Part shown: in pieces, positions 21,549 to 32,503 of the stretch
Layout of the letters: each line of letters opens with the position of its first letter
Position numbering within the stretch: position 1 is the stretch's first letter
Source: Antarcticibacterium flavum
Lineage (GTDB): Bacteria > Bacteroidota > Bacteroidia > Flavobacteriales > Flavobacteriaceae
NCBI RefSeq assembly: GCF_006159205.1
Contig: NZ_CP040812.1
Span: 1,674,001-1,738,000 of the forward strand
Direction of reading: 5' to 3'
DNA length: 64,000 bases
Translations under genes and position numbers: made by a program
The notes under the pieces: generated by a model
Seen by the model: the letters and a program-made list of their open reading frames with translations, nothing else
Told to the model about the DNA's origin: nothing
Database searches by the model: none

Positions 21549-22091
21549 TTAAGCTGATTTACCTGCTTTTCTTCTTAATTGTTCTCCAACAAATTTAATT
21601 CCTTTTCCTTTGTAAGGCTCTGGAGCACGGAAGGAACGAATTTTAGATGCTACCTGGCCTACCAGCTGTTTATCATATGAAGACAATTTCACGATAGGGT
21701 TCTTACCTTTATCTGAAACTGTTTCAACAGTGATCTCTGGCGCCAGTTCAATAACAATATTGTGAGAGAATCCAATAGCAAGGTCAAGTTTGTTGCCCTG
21801 GTTTGATGCACGATAACCTACACCCACCAATTCAAGTTGCTTTGTCCAGCCTTTAGACACGCCTTCAATCATATTATTTACCAATGCACGGTATAAACCG
21901 TGTTTTGCTTTTTGGTCCTTCTTATCTGAAAATCGCTCAAAAGTAATAATTCCATCTTCAATTTTAATGTCGATGTCACTAAATTCTTGAGATAATTCTC
22001 CTAATTTTCCTTTTACCGTCACCATTCCGTCTTTTACGTCTACTGTAACACCTTCTGGAATCGTGATTGGGTTTTTACCTATTCTTGACAT
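21549..22091 (-). CDS. rplF: 50S ribosomal protein L6 (uL6)
   Basis: A 180-aa protein near the sarcin-ricin loop with two similar halves. MSRIGKNPITIPEGVTVDVK and, near the end, KIRSFRAPEPYKGKGIKFVG are diagnostic. Confidence 0.98.
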   Translation of the reverse strand: MSRIGKNPITIPEGVTVDVKDGMVTVKGKLGELSQEFSDIDIKIEDGIITFERFSDKKDQKAKHGLYRALVNNMIEGVSKGWTKQLELVGVGYRASNQGNKLDLAIGFSHNIVIELAPEITVETVSDKGKNPIVKLSSYDKQLVGQVASKIRSFRAPEPYKGKGIKFVGEQLRRKAGKSA

Positions 22092-22109
22092 TTCTTAAGT
22101 CTTTAAGTA

Positions 22110-22508
22110 TTAGTAAACGTAGCATAAAACTTCTCCACCAACTTTTTCAGCTCTTGCCTGCTTACCTGTCATCACCCCGTGAGAGGTAGATACGATAGCA
22201 ATTCCAAGCCCGTTTAAGATACGTGGAAGTTCATTTGCACCGGAATACTTACGTAAACCTGGTTTACTTATTCGTTGAATTTTCTTTATTACCGGCTCTT
22301 TAGTAAGCTTATCATACTTAAGAGCTATCTTGATAGTACCTTGAGCGGTATTGTCTTCAAACTTGTAACTAAGAATATATCCCTGATCGAATAATATTTT
22401 CGTCATCTCCTTTTTAAGATTAGAAGCTGGTATCTCAACCACTCTGTGGCTTGCAGCAACCGCATTTCTAATTCTTGTTAAATAATCTGCAATAGGATCT
22501 GTAGTCAT
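22110..22508 (-). CDS. rpsH: 30S ribosomal protein S8 (uS8)
   Basis: A 132-aa primary 16S rRNA binder and, in other bacteria, translational repressor of the spc operon. The start is set at ATG 22508 ([20 protein letters not shown]). A longer frame to 22538 only adds unrelated residues from a TTG. The C-terminal [20 protein letters not shown] signature is present. Confidence 0.97.
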   Translation of the reverse strand: MTTDPIADYLTRIRNAVAASHRVVEIPASNLKKEMTKILFDQGYILSYKFEDNTAQGTIKIALKYDKLTKEPVIKKIQRISKPGLRKYSGANELPRILNGLGIAIVSTSHGVMTGKQARAEKVGGEVLCYVY

Positions 22509-22577
22509 TTGTATATATTTGTGGAAGTGGTTTTTCAATGCCTTTGGGCTTGAAACCTTCCTCCTGTTAAATCTTAA

Positions 22578-22847
22578 TTACCAGCTAGCTTTTTTGATAC
22601 CGGGGATCAATCCCTGGTTTGCCATTTCTCTAAAGGTTACACGAGAAAGACCAAACTGTCTCATATATCCTCTTGGCCTACCAGTTAATTTACAACGGTT
22701 GTGCAAACGTACAGGAGAAGAGTTCTTTGGAAGTTTTTGTAATGCTTCGTAGTCTCCGGCTTCTTTAAGGGCCTTACGCTTCTCGGCATATTTTTTTACA
22801 AGTTCCTGTCTCTTCACCTCACGGGCTTTCATTGATTCTTTAGCCAT
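22578..22847 (-). CDS. rpsN: 30S ribosomal protein S14 (uS14), zinc-free form
   Basis: An 89-aa long-form S14. The C-terminal [20 protein letters not shown] and [18 protein letters not shown] are typical. It has a single Cys and no CxxC pairs, so it is the type that does not bind zinc, like the L36 gene of this cluster. It lies 2 bases after rplE. Confidence 0.97.
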   Translation of the reverse strand: MAKESMKAREVKRQELVKKYAEKRKALKEAGDYEALQKLPKNSSPVRLHNRCKLTGRPRGYMRQFGLSRVTFREMANQGLIPGIKKASW

Positions 22848-22849
22848 AA

Positions 22850-23401
22850 TTAATTCTTTTTAAAAGGTAAACCTAGTTCCGTTAATAATGATTTCGCTTC
22901 CTTATCTGTTGGCGCAGTGGTAACAAAGGTGATGTCCATTCCATTGATCCTGTTCACCTTGTCGATATCGATCTCAGGGAAAATGATTTGTTCTGTAACA
23001 CCAAGGTTGTAATTACCTCTACCGTCAAAACCGGTTGCTTTAATACCATTAAAATCACGTACACGTGGAAGTGCACTGGTGATCAAACGGTCCAGGAATT
23101 CATACATTCTATCTCCACGTAAAGTAACTTTGGCACCAATTGGCATCCCTTTACGAAGTTTAAAAGAAGCAACATCCTTTTTAGAAATGGTAGATACCGC
23201 TTTTTGACCGGTGATAGCTGTTAACTCATCTACCGCGTGATCAATAAGTTTCTTGTCTGCAACAGCTGCCCCAACACCACGGCTCAAAACTATTTTTTCA
23301 AGTTTTGGAACCTGCATTACATTGGAGTAACTGAATTCTTCTGTAAGAGCTGAGATTACTTTGTCTCTGTACTCTTGTTTAAGTCTTGGTACGTATGCCA
23401 T
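22850..23401 (-). CDS. rplE: 50S ribosomal protein L5 (uL5)
   Basis: A 183-aa 5S rRNA-binding protein that contacts P-site tRNA. Contains [40 protein letters not shown] and [20 protein letters not shown]. Complete; 2 bases after rplX. Confidence 0.98.
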   Translation of the reverse strand: MAYVPRLKQEYRDKVISALTEEFSYSNVMQVPKLEKIVLSRGVGAAVADKKLIDHAVDELTAITGQKAVSTISKKDVASFKLRKGMPIGAKVTLRGDRMYEFLDRLITSALPRVRDFNGIKATGFDGRGNYNLGVTEQIIFPEIDIDKVNRINGMDITFVTTAPTDKEAKSLLTELGLPFKKN

Positions 23402-23403
23402 AA

Positions 23404-23715
23404 CTAAATTACTTCATTGGATTTTTTGGAAAATCTTACTTTCTTCCCGTCCTCTGTTCTATAACCTACACGTGTAGTATCTCCTTTCTTGTCTATAAGA
23501 GACAAATTGGAAATATGAACAGCAGCTTCCTTCTTCACTATTCCTCCCTGTGGATTTGATGCACTTGGCTTCTCATGCTTGGAAACCATATTCACCCCTT
23601 CCACGATTGCTTTATTCTTATCAATAAGGATCTTTTGAATTTTTCCTTCCTGCCCTTTGTGATCTCCAGCGATAACTCTTACGGTATCTCCAGATTTTAT
23701 TTTAAGCTTTGTCAT
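23404..23715 (-). CDS. rplX: 50S ribosomal protein L24 (uL24)
   Basis: A 103-aa KOW-domain protein that starts large-subunit assembly. [20 protein letters not shown] and [20 protein letters not shown] are visible. Correct order between rplN and rplE. Confidence 0.98.
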   Translation of the reverse strand: MTKLKIKSGDTVRVIAGDHKGQEGKIQKILIDKNKAIVEGVNMVSKHEKPSASNPQGGIVKKEAAVHISNLSLIDKKGDTTRVGYRTEDGKKVRFSKKSNEVI

Positions 23716-23727
23716 TTTTTCTATGTA

Positions 23728-24096
23728 TTAAAGCACTTCTGGTGCTAATGATACAATCTTCATGAATTGCTTATCACGAAGTTCTCTGGCCACTGGTCCA
23801 AATACACGGGTACCGCGCATTTCACCAGCTGGATTCAAAAGAACACATGCGTTGTCATCAAAACGAATATATGATCCGTCTGGTCTACGCACTTCCTTCT
23901 TGGTACGAACTACAACTGCTGTTGAAACTGCACCCTTTTTAATGTTTCCATTAGGTGTAGCCTCTTTTACGCTGACAACTATTTTGTCCCCAACAGAAGC
24001 GTATCTTCTTTTTGTACCGCCCAATACTCTTATGGTCAAAACTTCTTTTGCCCCGGTATTGTCTGCTACTCTTAATCTAGACTCTTGTTGTACCAT
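23728..24096 (-). CDS. rplN: 50S ribosomal protein L14 (uL14)
   Basis: A 122-aa subunit-interface protein. [40 protein letters not shown] and the [20 protein letters not shown] end are conserved. Its ATG overlaps the rpsQ stop by one base (TAATG). Confidence 0.98.
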   Translation of the reverse strand: MVQQESRLRVADNTGAKEVLTIRVLGGTKRRYASVGDKIVVSVKEATPNGNIKKGAVSTAVVVRTKKEVRRPDGSYIRFDDNACVLLNPAGEMRGTRVFGPVARELRDKQFMKIVSLAPEVL

Positions 24097-24353
24097 TATT
24101 TTGCTCTTTCAATTATTTCTACTAATCTCCAACATTTGGACTTGCTTAATGGACGAGTCTCCATTATTTTCACTGTATCTCCAATGTTGCAGTCATTTGT
24201 CTCGTCGTGTGCCACATATTTCTTCGTTTTCAAAACGAATTTCCCATACATGGGGTGTTTTACCTTTTTTACTTCAGCAACCACTATGGATTTCTGCATT
24301 TTGTTACTGGTAACTACACCTATACGTTCTTTTCTTAAATTTCTTTTTTCCAT
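24096..24353 (-). CDS. rpsQ: 30S ribosomal protein S17 (uS17)
   Basis: An 85-aa OB-fold 16S rRNA-binding protein. [20 protein letters not shown] and [20 protein letters not shown], then [17 protein letters not shown], are the family pattern. Confidence 0.98.
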   Translation of the reverse strand: MEKRNLRKERIGVVTSNKMQKSIVVAEVKKVKHPMYGKFVLKTKKYVAHDETNDCNIGDTVKIMETRPLSKSKCWRLVEIIERAK

Positions 24354-24371
24354 CTTTCAGCAGAATAACAC

Positions 24372-24563
24372 TTATTGTTGTTCTCTTTTAGTTAACTCTG
24401 TAGCAAGTCGCGCTATAGATCTTCTTACAGCTCTAAGCTGTATTGGGTTCTCTAATGGCGAAACTGCGTGAGCCATTTTTAAATCTGAGTATGCTTTCCT
24501 TGTCTCACCAAGTTTTTCCTGCAATTCTGCTACAGATAATTCTCTTACTTCTGATTGTTTCAT
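24372..24563 (-). CDS. rpmC: 50S ribosomal protein L29 (uL29)
   Basis: A 63-aa helical-hairpin protein at the tunnel exit, part of the docking site for SRP and trigger factor. SEVRELSVAELQEKLGETRK and ENPIQLRAVRRSIARLATEL identify it. Confidence 0.97.
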   Translation of the reverse strand: MKQSEVRELSVAELQEKLGETRKAYSDLKMAHAVSPLENPIQLRAVRRSIARLATELTKREQQ

Positions 24564-24575
24564 AACTTCTCTAAA

Positions 24576-24995
24576 TTAAGCTTGATAATCTCTAGCTACA
24601 ATAAACTTGGTTTTTACAGGAAGCTTCTGGGCTGCAAGACGCAATGCCTCTTTTGCAACATCATAAGGCACCCCTCCTATTTCGAAAAGGATCCTTCCTG
24701 GTTTTACAACTGCTGCCCAATACTCAACGGCACCTTTACCTTTACCCATACGTACTTCAAGAGGCTTTTTGGTGATAGGTTTGTCCGGAAAAATTTTGAT
24801 CCAGAGTGAACCTTCCCTCTTCATATAACGGGTAGCGGCGATACGAGCTGCTTCAATTTGACGTGCAGTAAGGAAATTTGAGTCTAATGACTTAATCCCA
24901 AATGTACCGTTTGAAAGTCTATGTCCTCTTTGAGACATGCCTTTCATACGGCCCTTTTGCATTTTGCGATATTTTGTTCTTTTAGGCTGTAACAT
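24576..24995 (-). CDS. rplP: 50S ribosomal protein L16 (uL16)
   Basis: A 139-aa protein near the peptidyl transferase centre and A-site tRNA elbow. [20 protein letters not shown] and [20 protein letters not shown] are diagnostic. The conserved Arg that is hydroxylated in some bacteria lies in the latter region of the family and cannot be assessed here. Confidence 0.98.
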   Translation of the reverse strand: MLQPKRTKYRKMQKGRMKGMSQRGHRLSNGTFGIKSLDSNFLTARQIEAARIAATRYMKREGSLWIKIFPDKPITKKPLEVRMGKGKGAVEYWAAVVKPGRILFEIGGVPYDVAKEALRLAAQKLPVKTKFIVARDYQA

Positions 24996-25014
24996 TTTTC
25001 TTTACTTTAAAAAA

Positions 25015-25746
25015 TTACTTTCTACGACGGGCTTTGTTGTTACCACCTCGTGCTGGTCCGGCTCCTGTTTTTCCACCACCTTGCTTCTTGGACATACCAG
25101 TAAGCGGGGATAGATCTCTTTTACCGTAAACCTCACCTTTCATGATCCATACTTTAACACCAAGTCTACCATAAGTAGTATGTGCCTCAACTAAAGCATA
25201 GTCAATGTCGGCTCTAAAAGTTGACAAGGGAATCCTTCCATCTTTGTAAGCTTCACTACGTGCCATTTCAGCACCGTTCAACCTACCAGAGATCTGGATC
25301 TTAATACCTTCAGCATTCATTCTCATTGCAGCTGCGATTGCCATTTTTATTGCACGACGGTAAGAGATACGATTCTCAATTTGTCTTGCAACACTGCTGG
25401 CTACCAGGTGGGCATCAAGTTCAGGTCTTTTGATCTCAAAGATGTTAATTTGAACTTCCTTATCGGTAATTTTTTTAAGCTCTTCTTTTAACTTATCTAC
25501 CTCCTGGCCGCCTTTCCCAATAATGATACCAGGTCTTGCAGTGGTGATAGTAACGGTTATAAGTTTAAGGGTACGCTCAATAATTACCCTGGATACACTC
25601 GCTTTAGATAAACGAGCATGGATGTATTTTCTAATCTTATCGTCTTCGGCAAGTTTATCACCGTAGTCATTTCCTCCGTACCAGTTGGACTCCCATCCTC
25701 TTATGATACCAAGGCGATTCCCGATTGGATTTGTTTTCTGTCCCAT
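25015..25746 (-). CDS. rpsC: 30S ribosomal protein S3 (uS3)
   Basis: A 243-aa mRNA-entry protein with helicase-like role. [20 protein letters not shown], a KH type II domain with [20 protein letters not shown], and the C-terminal [20 protein letters not shown] are seen. A Gly/Lys/Arg-rich tail (~25 residues) ends the protein. Confidence 0.98.
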   Translation of the reverse strand: MGQKTNPIGNRLGIIRGWESNWYGGNDYGDKLAEDDKIRKYIHARLSKASVSRVIIERTLKLITVTITTARPGIIIGKGGQEVDKLKEELKKITDKEVQINIFEIKRPELDAHLVASSVARQIENRISYRRAIKMAIAAAMRMNAEGIKIQISGRLNGAEMARSEAYKDGRIPLSTFRADIDYALVEAHTTYGRLGVKVWIMKGEVYGKRDLSPLTGMSKKQGGGKTGAGPARGGNNKARRRK

Positions 25747-25753
25747 ACTCTAC

Positions 25754-26161
25754 TTAGCTTTGTGTATTATTGTTTGCTCCAAGAACCAGTGTAACGTGGT
25801 TGGAACGTTTTCTTATTCTGTGTGCGCGACCCTGTGGTGCAGGACGCAATCTCTTTAGCATGCTACCTCCGTCTACACGGATCTCACTTACAAACAACTC
25901 AGCATCTTCGATACTGGCATCTTCATTCTTAGCCTGCCAGTTTGCTATTGCAGAAAGTAATAACTTTTCCAATCTACGTGAAGCATCCTTTGAGCTGAAT
26001 TTCAATATATGAAGCGCTCTTTCTACTTTTTCACCGCGAACTAAATCTGCAACTAAACGCATTTTTCTTGGCGAAGTAGGGCAGTTATTCAGTTTTGCAA
26101 AAGCTATTTGCTTTTTAGCTTCTTTTGTTTGCTCTGCTTTTTCTCTTTTACGAACTCCCAT
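25754..26161 (-). CDS. rplV: 50S ribosomal protein L22 (uL22)
   Basis: A 135-aa protein whose beta-hairpin lines the exit tunnel (macrolide-resistance site). [20 protein letters not shown] and [20 protein letters not shown] are typical. An N-terminal extension of ~22 charged residues precedes the core. Confidence 0.98.
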   Translation of the reverse strand: MGVRKREKAEQTKEAKKQIAFAKLNNCPTSPRKMRLVADLVRGEKVERALHILKFSSKDASRRLEKLLLSAIANWQAKNEDASIEDAELFVSEIRVDGGSMLKRLRPAPQGRAHRIRKRSNHVTLVLGANNNTQS

Positions 26162-26169
26162 AGCTTCAA

Positions 26170-26448
26170 TTATCTTTTACCTTTATTTTTCGCACCAGCG
26201 TGCCCTCTAAAGGATCTTGTTGGTGAAAATTCTCCTAACTTATGACCTACCATATTCTCGGTGATATAAACAGGAACAAATTGTTTTCCATTATGAACGG
26301 CAATTGTTTGCCCTACAAAATCTGGAGTGATCATAGAAGCCCTTGACCAGGTCTTAATAACCGCTTTTTTCCCAGATTCCACATTATCGGAAACCTTTTT
26401 GTCTAATTTATAATGTACGAAAGGTCCTTTTTTTAATGAACGTGCCAT
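26170..26448 (-). CDS. rpsS: 30S ribosomal protein S19 (uS19)
   Basis: A 92-aa head protein. [40 protein letters not shown] and [20 protein letters not shown] are invariant family segments. Confidence 0.98.
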   Translation of the reverse strand: MARSLKKGPFVHYKLDKKVSDNVESGKKAVIKTWSRASMITPDFVGQTIAVHNGKQFVPVYITENMVGHKLGEFSPTRSFRGHAGAKNKGKR

Positions 26449-26454
26449 ATCTTA

Positions 26455-27282
26455 TTATTTCTTTCTACGTTCTACAATATATTTATTACTCGCTTTCGTC
26501 TTAGATCTGGTTCTGAAACCTTTTGCAGGTAAACCTTTTCTTGAACGTGGGTGACCTCCTGAAGCTCTACCTTCACCACCACCCATTGGGTGATCTACAG
26601 GGTTCATCGCTACCGGTCTTGTTCTTGGTCTTCTACCCAACCATCTACTTCTACCTGCTTTACCAGATACAATAAGCTGGTGGTCACTGTTTGACACAGC
26701 ACCAATGGTTGCCATACAGGTAACAAGTATTCTCCTTATCTCCCCTGAAGGAAGCTTAACAGTAGCATACTTACCCTCTCTTGCAACCAATTGCGCAAAT
26801 GCACCTGCACTACGAGCCATTACAGCTCCCTGTCCAGGGCGAAGCTCTATACAGGAGATCACAGTACCCAGTGGAATACTGCTTAAAGGCATAGCGTTTC
26901 CAATTTCAGGGGCCGCAACCTCTGCATCTGAAACGATGTTTTGCCCTACCTGTAGCCCATTTTGAGCAACAACATATCTTTTCTCGCCATCCTGATAGTT
27001 CAATAAAGCGATAAAAGCCGTTCTGTTAGGATCATATTCTATAGACGCAACAGTAGCCGGGATCCCATGCTTGTCACGTTTAAAATCTACAATTCTGTAA
27101 CGTTTTTTGTGACCACCACCTTTATAGCGCATGGTCATCTTTCCTTGACTGTTTCTACCACCAGACTTTTTGATCGGAGCCAAAAGGCTTTTCTCCGGCT
27201 TATCAGTAGTAATGGCGTCAAATCCATTAACTACTCTAAAACGCTGCCCTGGGGTGATTGGTTTTAATTTTCTAACTGACAT
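26455..27282 (-). CDS. rplB: 50S ribosomal protein L2 (uL2)
   Basis: A 275-aa protein required for subunit joining and peptidyl transfer. [20 protein letters not shown] near the N-terminus and [20 protein letters not shown], with the conserved His near the catalytic centre, are intact. Complete. Confidence 0.98.
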   Translation of the reverse strand: MSVRKLKPITPGQRFRVVNGFDAITTDKPEKSLLAPIKKSGGRNSQGKMTMRYKGGGHKKRYRIVDFKRDKHGIPATVASIEYDPNRTAFIALLNYQDGEKRYVVAQNGLQVGQNIVSDAEVAAPEIGNAMPLSSIPLGTVISCIELRPGQGAVMARSAGAFAQLVAREGKYATVKLPSGEIRRILVTCMATIGAVSNSDHQLIVSGKAGRSRWLGRRPRTRPVAMNPVDHPMGGGEGRASGGHPRSRKGLPAKGFRTRSKTKASNKYIVERRKK

Positions 27283-27291
27283 TTTTTAATC

Positions 27292-27582
27292 TTAAAGATT
27301 GCTGTATAAATCAATAGTATCACCTTCCGCCACCTGTACATATGCTTTCTTAAAAGCACTTGTTTTACCAGTGATCACACCTGTTTTTGTGAAACGGGTC
27401 TTACGATCTGGACGGACATTCACTGTGCGAACTTTTGTAACTGAAACACCATAAGCAGACTCTACAGCCCCCTTGATTTCAATCTTATTCGCCTTATTAT
27501 TAACAACGAATGCATAGCGGTTGTTCAACTCGCTATCGGCCGTTGCTTTTTCTGTAATAATAGGTTTTATCAAGATACTCAT
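27292..27582 (-). CDS. rplW: 50S ribosomal protein L23 (uL23)
   Basis: A 96-aa tunnel-exit protein that binds trigger factor and SRP. SILIKPIITEKATADSELNN, FVVNNKANKIEIKGAVESAY and VRTVNVRPDRKTRFTKTGVI are characteristic. Confidence 0.98.
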   Translation of the reverse strand: MSILIKPIITEKATADSELNNRYAFVVNNKANKIEIKGAVESAYGVSVTKVRTVNVRPDRKTRFTKTGVITGKTSAFKKAYVQVAEGDTIDLYSNL

Positions 27583-27587
27583 AGCGC

Positions 27588-28217
27588 TTATTTACTTAAA
27601 TTCGACTCAATTCCTTCTAATGACCCCTCCATAAACACAATATTATTCGCATTTAATATCTTGTAAGTACTTAATTCTGAGCTACTTACAACCTCGGAGC
27701 CCTTTAAATTGCGTGACGACAAATATACGTTTTTATTTGAGTCACCCAACACTATAAGAGATTTTTTATTCTCTATACCTAAGCCCTTTAGCACATCGAT
27801 AAAGTTCTTGGTTTTTGGTGCATCAAATTGAAAATCCTCAACAACGATAATTGAGTTGTCATTTGCTTTAAGAGAAAGGGCAGATTTTCTTGCCAGTCTC
27901 TTTAAGTTTTTGTTCAATTTGAAACCATAGTTTCTTGGCCTTGGACCAAAAACACGTCCACCACCTTTGAAGATTGGAGACTTAATGCTACCTGCACGAG
28001 CTGTACCTGTACCTTTTTGTTTTTTGATCTTACGGGTAGAACCAGAGATCTCTGCACGTTCTTTTGCCTTATGCGTCCCCTGGCGTTGATTTGCAAGGTA
28101 TTGCTTAACATCAAGATAAACCGCATGGTTATTAGGCTCTATTGCAAAAACAGCATCTGAAAGGTTTGCCTTTCTACCTGTTTCTTTTCCTTTTATATCT
28201 ACAACTGCTATTTCCAT
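27588..28217 (-). CDS. rplD: 50S ribosomal protein L4 (uL4)
   Basis: A 209-aa exit-tunnel protein; in gamma-proteobacteria it represses the S10 operon. The [20 protein letters not shown] and [20 protein letters not shown] extended loop that lines the tunnel is intact. Its ATG overlaps the rplC stop by one base. Confidence 0.98.
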   Translation of the reverse strand: MEIAVVDIKGKETGRKANLSDAVFAIEPNNHAVYLDVKQYLANQRQGTHKAKERAEISGSTRKIKKQKGTGTARAGSIKSPIFKGGGRVFGPRPRNYGFKLNKNLKRLARKSALSLKANDNSIIVVEDFQFDAPKTKNFIDVLKGLGIENKKSLIVLGDSNKNVYLSSRNLKGSEVVSSSELSTYKILNANNIVFMEGSLEGIESNLSK

Positions 28218-28828
28218 TACTTCTGAATGATTACATATGAGTTCTTGTGACCAGGAACTGCTCCTTTAACTACAAGCAGGTTCTTATCTGCCACAACTTT
28301 CACAACTCTTAGGTTTTCTACTTTCACTGTTTCACCTCCCATACGTCCAGCCATTCGCATTCCTTTGAATACTCGTGCAGGATAAGAAGCGGCACCAATA
28401 GATCCCGGAGCTCTTAACCTGTTATGCTGCCCGTGAGTAGCCTGTCCTACACCACCAAAACCGTGTCTTTTTACAACACCCTGGAAGCCTTTTCCTTTAC
28501 TAATTCCAGAAACATCAACGAATTCACCTTCAGTGAAAACATCTACTGTAATGGAATCTCCTAATTTGTGTTCTCCTTCAAATCCCTTGAATTCAACGAC
28601 TTTGCGCATTGCTACGGCTCCGGCTTTTTTGGCGTGCCCTTCGGCAGCTTTATTAGCAGTCTTTTTGTCATCGAAACCAAGTTGAAGTGCTTCGTACCCG
28701 TCAACCTCATTGGTTCTGACTTGGGTAATTACGCATGGACCTGCCTGTATAACGGTACAGGGAATATTTTTCCCGTTCTCGTCAAAAATGCTGGTCATGC
28801 CTATTTTTTTACCTATTAACCCAGACAT
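28217..28828 (-). CDS. rplC: 50S ribosomal protein L3 (uL3)
   Basis: A 203-aa assembly initiator reaching the peptidyl transferase centre. [40 protein letters not shown] and [20 protein letters not shown], including the Gln that is methylated in some species, are present. Unlike its neighbours it is preceded by a 227-base gap holding a strong hairpin. Confidence 0.98.
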   Translation of the reverse strand: MSGLIGKKIGMTSIFDENGKNIPCTVIQAGPCVITQVRTNEVDGYEALQLGFDDKKTANKAAEGHAKKAGAVAMRKVVEFKGFEGEHKLGDSITVDVFTEGEFVDVSGISKGKGFQGVVKRHGFGGVGQATHGQHNRLRAPGSIGAASYPARVFKGMRMAGRMGGETVKVENLRVVKVVADKNLLVVKGAVPGHKNSYVIIQK

Positions 28829-28914
28829 AATTATTTGTTATTAATTATTTTTTAATTCCCTGATTTTTCAAATTCCCACCCTTCAGGGTACAGGTAAGAA
28901 CTTCTCTATAAAAA

Positions 28915-28944
28915 TTCAGGATTGAAAATACTTTCAATCCTGAA
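28915..28944 (-). promoter_or_regulatory. Terminator-like hairpin between rpsJ and rplC (possible attenuator)
   Basis: A perfect 13-bp stem, TTCAGGATTGAAA / TTTCAATCCTGAA, with a 4-base loop. On the minus strand it is followed by TTTTTATAG, so it looks like an intrinsic terminator. It lies in the 227-base gap (28829-29055) in the middle of the ribosomal super-cluster. Downstream in the same gap is a smaller repeat, ACCCTTCAGGGT (28878-28889). Either it separates a str-rpsJ unit from the rest, or it is a conditional attenuator for rplC and following genes. Confidence 0.7.
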
Positions 28945-29055
28945 TGTATTTTTCACCGTTTTTCCCTCGCCAACTGCTCAGGACATGTAATTGAAAGTCT
29001 TGCTTTCTTGAGTTGATCGCCCCTTTTTCCTGTTCAGGATACAGGGACAGCATCA

Positions 29056-29361
29056 TCACACTTTGATCTCTACCTCAACTCCACTAGGAAGCTCAAGTTT
29101 CATTAAAGCATCAATAGTCTTGGATGATGAACTGTAAATGTCCAGCAACCTTTTGTATGAGCTTAACTGAAACTGCTCTCTCGCCTTTTTGTTAACGTGT
29201 GGAGAACGAAGCACTGTAAAGATCTTCTTGTGAGTAGGAAGCGGGATTGGTCCCGTTACTACAGCTCCCGTAGTTTTTACGGTTTTTACGATCTTCTCTG
29301 CAGATTTATCTACAAGGTTGTGATCGTAAGATTTCAATTTTATTCTTATTTTTTGACTCAT
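29056..29361 (-). CDS. rpsJ: 30S ribosomal protein S10 (uS10)
   Basis: A 101-aa head protein; in many bacteria it is also the antitermination factor Nus[41 protein letters not shown] and [20 protein letters not shown] are typical. It follows fusA by 10 bases, as in the merged str-S10 order. Confidence 0.98.
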   Translation of the reverse strand: MSQKIRIKLKSYDHNLVDKSAEKIVKTVKTTGAVVTGPIPLPTHKKIFTVLRSPHVNKKAREQFQLSSYKRLLDIYSSSSKTIDALMKLELPSGVEVEIKV

Positions 29362-29371
29362 ATCCCTATTA

Positions 29372-31483
29372 TTAATCGTTTGATGTACCCTTAGCTGCTT
29401 TAATTACCTGCTCAGAAATATTAGAAGGAGTTTCAGCATAGTGAGAAAATTCCATTGTAGAAGTTGCTCTACCAGAAGATAATGTTCTTAATGTTGTAAC
29501 ATATCCAAACATTTCTGAAAGTGGAACTTCAGCCTTAATAACTTTAGCTCCAGAGCGGTCAGACATATTGTTTACCTGGCCTCTTCTTCTGTTCAAATCC
29601 CCTACGATATCTCCCATGTTCTCCTCAGGAGTTACCACTTCTACTTTCATGATTGGCTCAAGGATCACGGCACCGGCTTTTTTAGCTGCTACTTTGTAAC
29701 CCATTTTTGCTGCAAGTTCAAACGAAAGTTGATCAGAATCCACAGGGTGGAAAGATCCATCCTTAAGAACCACTTTTAAAGTGTCCATTTTGAATCCTGC
29801 CAAAGGACCATTCTTCATGGCCTCTCTAAATCCTTTTTCTACAGATGGAATGAATTCCTTAGGAATACGTCCACCTTTTACTTCATCGACAAACTGTAGT
29901 CCAGGTCCTTTAAAGTCCTCATCTGCAGGTGCCATTTCAAAGATAATATCACCAAACTTACCACGACCACCAGATTGCTTTTTGTAAACCTCTCTGTGAT
30001 CTGCACTCTTTGTAATAGTTTCTTTGTACTCTACCTGAGGCTGTCCTTCGTTAACCTCAACTTTGAATTCTCTTTTCATACGGTCAACAAGGATCTCCAG
30101 GTGCAATTCACCCATACCAGAGATAATAGTTTGACCTGAAGCCTCATCTGTCTTCACCTGGAATGTTGGATCCTCCTCAGCAAGTTTTGCCAAAGCCATA
30201 CCCATTTTATCCACATCTGCCTTAGTCTTAGGTTCTACAGCGATACCAATAACCGGCGCAGGGAATGACATAGACTCAAGAGTAATAGGGTGCTTCTCAT
30301 CTGTAAGCGTATCCCCTGTCTTGATATCTTTAAACCCTACAGCAGCTCCAATATCACCAGCTTCGATCCTGTCAATAGGCTCCTGTTTATTGGCGTGCAT
30401 TTGGTAGATACGTGAAATACGTTCTTTTTTACCTGAACGGTTATTCAAGACGTAAGAACCGGCATCCAATGCACCAGAATATACCCTGAAGAAAGCTAAA
30501 CGCCCCACGAAAGGATCTGTAGCAATTTTAAAGGCAAGAGCAGAGAATGGTGAGTCTACGTGTGGCTTACGTGATTCTTCTTCCTCAGTATCAGGATTAA
30601 CACCAACAATAGCCTCAACATCTACAGGAGATGGCAAATAACGCATCACAGCGTCAAGCATAGCCTGCACACCTTTATTCTTGAATGAAGAACCACACAT
30701 CATAGGTATGATAGACATATCGATAGTCGCAGCTCTAAGAGCAGCAATGATCTCGTCCTCTGTGATAGAATCTTCGTCCTCAAAGAATTTCTCCATAAGA
30801 GCTTCATCATATTCAGCAACCGCCTCAACAAGTTCTGCCCTGTATTTATTAACATCTGCCATCAATTCCTCAGGAATTTCAACAGTTTCATATGTCATAC
30901 CATAATCATCCTCATTCCAAATAATTGCTTTTTTGGAAATAAGATCAACCACTCCTTTGAAATCAACTTCATCACCAATTGGCACCTGAAGAGGCACAGG
31001 GTTACCACCCAGCATCTCTCTTACCTGGTTGCAAACATTAAAAAAGTCTGCACCCTGACGGTCCATTTTATTAACGAATCCAAGACGTGGTACTCTATAT
31101 TTATCTGCCTGTCTCCAAACAGTTTCAGATTGTGGCTCAACACCATCAACCGCACTAAATAGGGCAACCATTCCATCAAGCACCCTTAAAGAACGCTCAA
31201 CTTCAACTGTAAAGTCAACGTGCCCGGGGGTATCAATGATATTTACGGTAAATTCCTGGTCGCGGTAGTTCCACTTACAATGTGTAGCTGCAGAAGTTAT
31301 GGTAATTCCACGCTCCTGCTCTTGCTCCATCCAGTCCATGGTTGCAGCACCGTCGTGAACCTCACCTATTTTATGGCTTATCCCTGTATAAAAAAGGATT
31401 CGCTCTGTTGTCGTTGTCTTACCCGCATCAATATGCGCGGCAATACCTATATTTCTTGTGAATTTTAAATCTCTTTGTGCCAT
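29372..31483 (-). CDS. fusA: Translation elongation factor G
   Basis: A 703-aa GTPase that moves tRNAs and mRNA through the ribosome. G1 [15 protein letters not shown] (~16-30), switch region [14 protein letters not shown]3 [15 protein letters not shown] and G4 [10 protein letters not shown] are intact, followed by domains II-V ([19 protein letters not shown] in domain [23 protein letters not shown] in domain V). Full length; between rpsG and rpsJ. Confidence 0.98.
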   Translation of the reverse strand: MAQRDLKFTRNIGIAAHIDAGKTTTTERILFYTGISHKIGEVHDGAATMDWMEQEQERGITITSAATHCKWNYRDQEFTVNIIDTPGHVDFTVEVERSLRVLDGMVALFSAVDGVEPQSETVWRQADKYRVPRLGFVNKMDRQGADFFNVCNQVREMLGGNPVPLQVPIGDEVDFKGVVDLISKKAIIWNEDDYGMTYETVEIPEELMADVNKYRAELVEAVAEYDEALMEKFFEDEDSITEDEIIAALRAATIDMSIIPMMCGSSFKNKGVQAMLDAVMRYLPSPVDVEAIVGVNPDTEEEESRKPHVDSPFSALAFKIATDPFVGRLAFFRVYSGALDAGSYVLNNRSGKKERISRIYQMHANKQEPIDRIEAGDIGAAVGFKDIKTGDTLTDEKHPITLESMSFPAPVIGIAVEPKTKADVDKMGMALAKLAEEDPTFQVKTDEASGQTIISGMGELHLEILVDRMKREFKVEVNEGQPQVEYKETITKSADHREVYKKQSGGRGKFGDIIFEMAPADEDFKGPGLQFVDEVKGGRIPKEFIPSVEKGFREAMKNGPLAGFKMDTLKVVLKDGSFHPVDSDQLSFELAAKMGYKVAAKKAGAVILEPIMKVEVVTPEENMGDIVGDLNRRRGQVNNMSDRSGAKVIKAEVPLSEMFGYVTTLRTLSSGRATSTMEFSHYAETPSNISEQVIKAAKGTSND

Positions 31484-31489
31484 TTTTTC

Positions 31490-31966
31490 TTAGAATCTAA
31501 AGTGAGAGAATGCTTTATTCGCTTCAGCCATCTTATGAGTATCTACTCTCTTTTTCACAGCAGCACCTTCTTCTTTAGCCGCAGCAAGAACTTCACCGGC
31601 AAGTCTTTGTGCCATAGATTTCTCATTACGCTTTCTTGAATAAGAAATCAACCACTTCATAGCAGTTGAAACTTTACGGTCTGGCCTTATTTGCATTGGA
31701 ATTTGGAATGTAGCTCCACCAACACGTCTACTTCTCACTTCAACGTGAGGCATCACATTAGAAAGCGCATCTTTCCAAATTTCAAGTGCCGTCTTCTCGT
31801 CGTCCTGTTTCTTCTCCTCTACAATTGCAATCGCATCATAGAATACTTTAAAAGAAACTGATTTCTTACCATCCCACATCATCATATTAACAAAACGCGT
31901 CACTAATTGATCATTAAACTTTGGATCTGGTAAAATAGGCCTCTTTTTTGCCTGTCTTTTTCTCAT
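31490..31966 (-). CDS. rpsG: 30S ribosomal protein S7 (uS7)
   Basis: A 158-aa primary binder of the 16S 3' domain, near the E site. [40 protein letters not shown] and [20 protein letters not shown] identify it. In E. coli it regulates the str operon. The 76-base gap after rpsL is the place to look for such a site, but I see no obvious structure. Confidence 0.98.
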   Translation of the reverse strand: MRKRQAKKRPILPDPKFNDQLVTRFVNMMMWDGKKSVSFKVFYDAIAIVEEKKQDDEKTALEIWKDALSNVMPHVEVRSRRVGGATFQIPMQIRPDRKVSTAMKWLISYSRKRNEKSMAQRLAGEVLAAAKEEGAAVKKRVDTHKMAEANKAFSHFRF

Positions 31967-32042
31967 GTCTTCTCTTGGGTTTGTGTTACTGTTTCATCTA
32001 AGACCGGATTAACTCCTGCCCTCATCAACATCTAACTTGTTT

Positions 32043-32417
32043 TTACTTTTTAGGGCGTTTTGCTCCGTATTTTGATCTTCGTTGAGTTCTTCCTTCAACA
32101 CCGGCGGTATCCAATGCACCACGCACAATGTGATATCTAACTCCCGGTAGATCTTTTACCCTTCCGCCTCTAACCAATACTATCGAGTGCTCTTGTAGAT
32201 TGTGTCCTTCACCAGGGATGTATGCGTTCACCTCTTTACCATTAGTAAGTCTTACCCTTGCTACTTTACGCATAGCAGAGTTAGGCTTCTTAGGTGTAGT
32301 GGTGTAAACACGCGTACAAACTCCTCGTCTTTGAGGGCACGAATCCAAAGCAGCCGATTTACTCTTCTTGGTTATTTTGGCTCTTCCTTTTCGTACTAAT
32401 TGTGAAATTGTTGGCAT
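32043..32417 (-). CDS. rpsL: 30S ribosomal protein S12 (uS12)
   Basis: A 124-aa decoding-centre protein, first gene of the cluster. [40 protein letters not shown] and [20 protein letters not shown] are present. The streptomycin-sensitivity lysine in KKPNSA is wild type. Confidence 0.98.
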   Translation of the reverse strand: MPTISQLVRKGRAKITKKSKSAALDSCPQRRGVCTRVYTTTPKKPNSAMRKVARVRLTNGKEVNAYIPGEGHNLQEHSIVLVRGGRVKDLPGVRYHIVRGALDTAGVEGRTQRRSKYGAKRPKK

Positions 32418-32472
32418 AATTTCTTTTACACTAATTATTGTTAAAAATTACCTCCCTATTTTTTAGGGTTGG

Positions 32473-32503
32473 CAAAGGTAGAAATTAAAACGAATTAATC
32501 AAA
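32473..32503 (-). promoter_or_regulatory. Promoter of the ribosomal super-cluster (rpsL)
   Basis: On the minus strand TTTG (32503-32500), 19 bases, then TACCTTTG (32480-32473): an exact fit to the Bacteroidetes -33/-7 consensus. It lies 56 bases before the rpsL ATG (32417) and presumably drives much of the 17-kb cluster. Confidence 0.88.

Noticed and set aside
24085..24471. Plus-strand open frame across rpsQ/rpmC
   Set aside because: Lies opposite compact ribosomal genes; composition is that of reversed Lys/Arg codons.
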